The notes below the pieces were generated by a model. The model searched no databases and had not been told where the DNA came from. It saw only the letters and a program-made list of their open reading frames with translations. DNA of 6,233 nucleotides from an uncultured Clostridia bacterium (GTDB lineage Bacteria; Bacillota; Clostridia; Christensenellales; UBA1242): positions 1 to 6,233 of the forward strand of contig CANQHS010000048.1 in the NCBI GenBank assembly GCA_947623795.1, written 5' to 3'. Each line of letters opens with the position of its first letter. Position 1 is the first letter of the stretch. Positions 4,769-6,233 of the stretch are shown piece after piece. A program made the translations under genes and the position numbers.

Positions 4769-5089
4769 TTAAAAAAGCGAAATGGTGCTTGCTGAGTCGA
4801 GTTTTTTATAGTAAAATGACAGCCATTTATGAAAGTCGACCTCGATTTCGTTTAGGCGGTTGAGCGCGGTGTTGCATTCATCGTACGTTGCGGGCTCTCT
4901 TATCGCATTAAGGCGGAATCTTATTGCGCTATATTTGTTGTAAACAACAGTCAACAAGTCCAAGCGCCTTCTATCCCTTTTGCTTATCGCGGAAGTGATT
5001 TCGTCTTGCAATCTTTTTTGATAAGAAAAATTGCATTTGTCCTCCAATTTATTTTTTCTGTTTCTAAAAGCGATTAACCATTCTTGCAT
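4769..5089 (-). CDS. Hypothetical protein, 106 residues, basic and helical
   Basis: I do not recognise the family. The protein begins MQEWLIAFRNRKNKLED and is rich in charged residues. Its N-terminal half is strongly basic (SKRDRRRLD near residue 40), and it looks all-helical, possibly with coiled-coil segments (EITSAISKRDRRRL, ALNRLNEIEVDFHKW). There is no signal peptide, membrane span or metal motif. The start at 5089 is supported by AAGGAG seven bases upstream and a good sigma-A promoter whose predicted start site is only about 19 nt upstream. A longer in-frame start at 5155 lies upstream of that promoter and is rejected. The gene is transcribed divergently from mnmE as an apparent single-gene unit. 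The strong promoter and ribosome site are the main reasons to accept it as real. Confidence 0.7.
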   Translation of the reverse strand: MQEWLIAFRNRKNKLEDKCNFSYQKRLQDEITSAISKRDRRRLDLLTVVYNKYSAIRFRLNAIREPATYDECNTALNRLNEIEVDFHKWLSFYYKKLDSASTISLF

Positions 5090-5114
5090 AAATTTCTCCT
5101 TTACAAGTTCGGCT

Positions 5115-5143
5115 AGTTTAACACGGGAAAGCGAATTTGTCAA
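5115..5143 (-). promoter_or_regulatory. Sigma-A promoter of the 106-residue gene
   Basis: On the minus strand TTGACA (5138-5143) is followed by 17 bases and TAAACT (5115-5120). TG one base ahead of the -10 gives an extended -10 element. Transcription would start near 5108, about 19 nt before the ATG, which fixes the downstream start codon. Confidence 0.78.
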
Positions 5144-5167
5144 TAGGCGGCGCAAAATTTTTTTGTA

Positions 5168-5197
5168 TTGACAAACAGCATTGAATTGTGATATATT
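5168..5197 (+). promoter_or_regulatory. Sigma-A promoter of mnmE
   Basis: TTGACA (5168-5173), an 18-base spacer and TATATT (5192-5197), with TG at 5189-5190 making an extended -10. Transcription would begin near 5204, leaving a leader of about 45 nt. A second TATAAT box at 5223-5228 has no good -35 partner. The promoter is back-to-back with that of the minus-strand gene, with 24 bases between the two -35 boxes. Confidence 0.78.
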
Positions 5198-5248
5198 AAT
5201 TTATACTAAATTGAAAATTTGCTATAATAAATGCTTAAAAGGGAAGTT

Positions 5249-6233
5249 ATGAAGTTTGACACGATTGTGGCGCTCGCAACTCCGCCCGGGAATGGCGGGG
5301 TGGCGGTCATTCGAATTAGCGGGGACAGGGCAAAAGAAATTTTGCAAAAATTGATTCGCGAAAATTTGGATTTTGAGCCAAGAAAAATGTATCTAAAAAA
5401 TGTGTACATAAAAAATTATGCGGACCGCTGTTTGGTTGTGTTTTTTGCATCGCCTTTTAGTTACACGGGCGAGGACGTTGCCGAAATTCAATCGCATGGC
5501 GGATATTTTCTTGCGCAAAGCATAATTGACGAGGCAATAAGTTTGGGCTGCCGCCTTGCGGGTGCGGGAGAGTTCTCCAAGCGCGCGTTTTTGAACGGAA
5601 AAATGAGCCTTGACCAAGCCGAGGGCATTGTGGATTTAATCAATGCCGAAACGGATATGCAAGCGAGCATAAGCAGCAATTTGATTCAAGGCGAACTTAA
5701 AAACGGAATTATTAAACACCAAAACGCGCTAACCGAAATTTTGGCAGAAATTGAAGCCAAACTCGACTATCCCGAATATGAATTTGACGGGCGCGAAACT
5801 TCCAACATTCTAACCCGCCTCAATGAGATAAAGGGCGACCTTAATGCGCTTATTGACGACAGCGTTAGCGGGCAGATAATTAAAAATGGCGTCAAGGTTG
5901 CAATCGTGGGCGCGCCAAATGTGGGGAAATCTAGCTTGCTCAACGCGATGACCAAATCCAACAAAGCGATTGTGACCAACATCGCGGGCACAACGCGTGA
6001 CGTGATCGAGGCGGAGTATGAATATAAGGGCATCATTTTTAGATTGTATGATACTGCCGGCATACACGAAAGCCGCGATGAAGTGGAAAAGATTGGCATC
6101 GACCGCGCCAAAAAGACGATTGACGAGTGCGACATCGTTTTGCGCCTTAGCGAACCAAATCACCCTTGCGAAATTGAAACCGCCAAGCCCGCCATCGATG
6201 TTCTCAACAAGGCGGATTTATTTAAGGGGACCC
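5249..6233 (+). CDS. mnmE: tRNA uridine-5-carboxymethylaminomethyl modification GTPase MnmE, partial (C-terminus beyond the right edge)
   Basis: MnmE works with MnmG to modify the wobble uridine of certain tRNAs, using a formyl-folate-derived carbon and GTP hydrolysis. The 328 visible residues include the N-terminal folate-binding domain (DTIVALATPPGNGGVAVIRISG at 4-25, FSYTGEDVAEIQSHGG at 70-85), the GEFSKRAFLNGKMSLDQAEG segment at 107-126 and the G domain. G1 is GAPNVGKS (221-228), G2 lies in AGTTRD (246-251), G3 is DTAG (268-271) and G4 is NKAD (320-323). The helical C-terminus with its catalytic Cys is outside the window. The ATG at 5249 has AAGGGA close upstream and gives the usual family N-terminus; an in-frame ATG at 5231 lacks a ribosome site. 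Two points are odd. The stretch between G3 and G4 is several residues shorter than in well-known MnmE proteins. The last bases read GGGGACCC, the core of the local repeats. Confidence 0.96.
   Translation, partial: MKFDTIVALATPPGNGGVAVIRISGDRAKEILQKLIRENLDFEPRKMYLKNVYIKNYADRCLVVFFASPFSYTGEDVAEIQSHGGYFLAQSIIDEAISLGCRLAGAGEFSKRAFLNGKMSLDQAEGIVDLINAETDMQASISSNLIQGELKNGIIKHQNALTEILAEIEAKLDYPEYEFDGRETSNILTRLNEIKGDLNALIDDSVSGQIIKNGVKVAIVGAPNVGKSSLLNAMTKSNKAIVTNIAGTTRDVIEAEYEYKGIIFRLYDTAGIHESRDEVEKIGIDRAKKTIDECDIVLRLSEPNHPCEIETAKPAIDVLNKADLFKGT

Noticed and set aside
4747..4777. AT-only stem just after the 106-residue gene as its terminator
   Set aside because: The stem is A-T only with an 11-base loop and no T tract after it on the minus strand, so it is unlikely to terminate.
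5090..5155. Longer start for the 106-residue gene at 5155
   Set aside because: It lies upstream of the predicted transcription start and has no ribosome site, whereas 5089 has AAGGAG.
5231..5248. In-frame ATG at 5231 for mnmE
   Set aside because: There is no Shine-Dalgarno sequence before it, and the 5249 start gives the standard MnmE N-terminus with AAGGGA upstream.
5206..6163. Minus-strand open frames opposite mnmE
   Set aside because: They lie in shadow frames of a clearly conserved gene, have no ribosome sites and show no recognisable product.

Overview
The window is chromosomal DNA of moderate-to-low GC. It probably comes from a spore-forming member of the Clostridia (Bacillota): it carries a CotF-type spore coat gene, strong AGGAGG-like ribosome binding sites and clear TTGACA promoters. 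No contig end, plasmid or phage gene is visible.

Layout. (1) Positions 1-3283, minus strand: a non-homologous end-joining (NHEJ) cluster read Ku -> LigD phosphoesterase-ligase -> LigD polymerase. Ku binds broken ends, the second protein trims 3' ends and seals nicks, and the third is the primase-like polymerase that fills gaps. The polymerase is a separate gene that overlaps the ligase by 11 nt and runs off the left edge. (2) Positions 3431-3963, minus strand: two small coat-type genes joined by a TAATG overlap and ended by a hairpin terminator. (3) Positions 4041-4143, minus strand: a complete tRNA-Arg(ACG) with encoded CCA and its own terminator. (4) Positions 4144-4768: no convincing gene. 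This stretch holds a 42-nt duplicate of the tRNA 5' half, three copies of a structured repeat (called module Y here), a fragment of a second repeat (module X) and an AT-rich terminator. (5) Positions 4769-5089, minus strand: a 106-residue protein I do not recognise, with its own promoter. (6) From 5249, plus strand: mnmE (tRNA-modification GTPase), divergent from the previous gene and cut by the right edge inside its G domain.

The most unusual content is the repeat population. Module X has palindromic ends of the TGTCAYNCTGAG type. Module Y is about 105-110 bp and is present in three near-full copies plus one truncated inverted copy. Its three stems differ in sequence between copies, yet the two arms stay complementary each time. 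A 339-bp X/Y composite, exactly 113 codons, lies in frame inside the LigD gene between the phosphoesterase and ligase domains, and all recognisable catalytic residues on both sides are kept. A related composite fills the Ku-LigD gap. This resembles the in-frame palindromic elements known from Rickettsia, but here in a clostridial background. I see no new defence system. The in-frame, structure-conserving repeat family is the best candidate for something undescribed.
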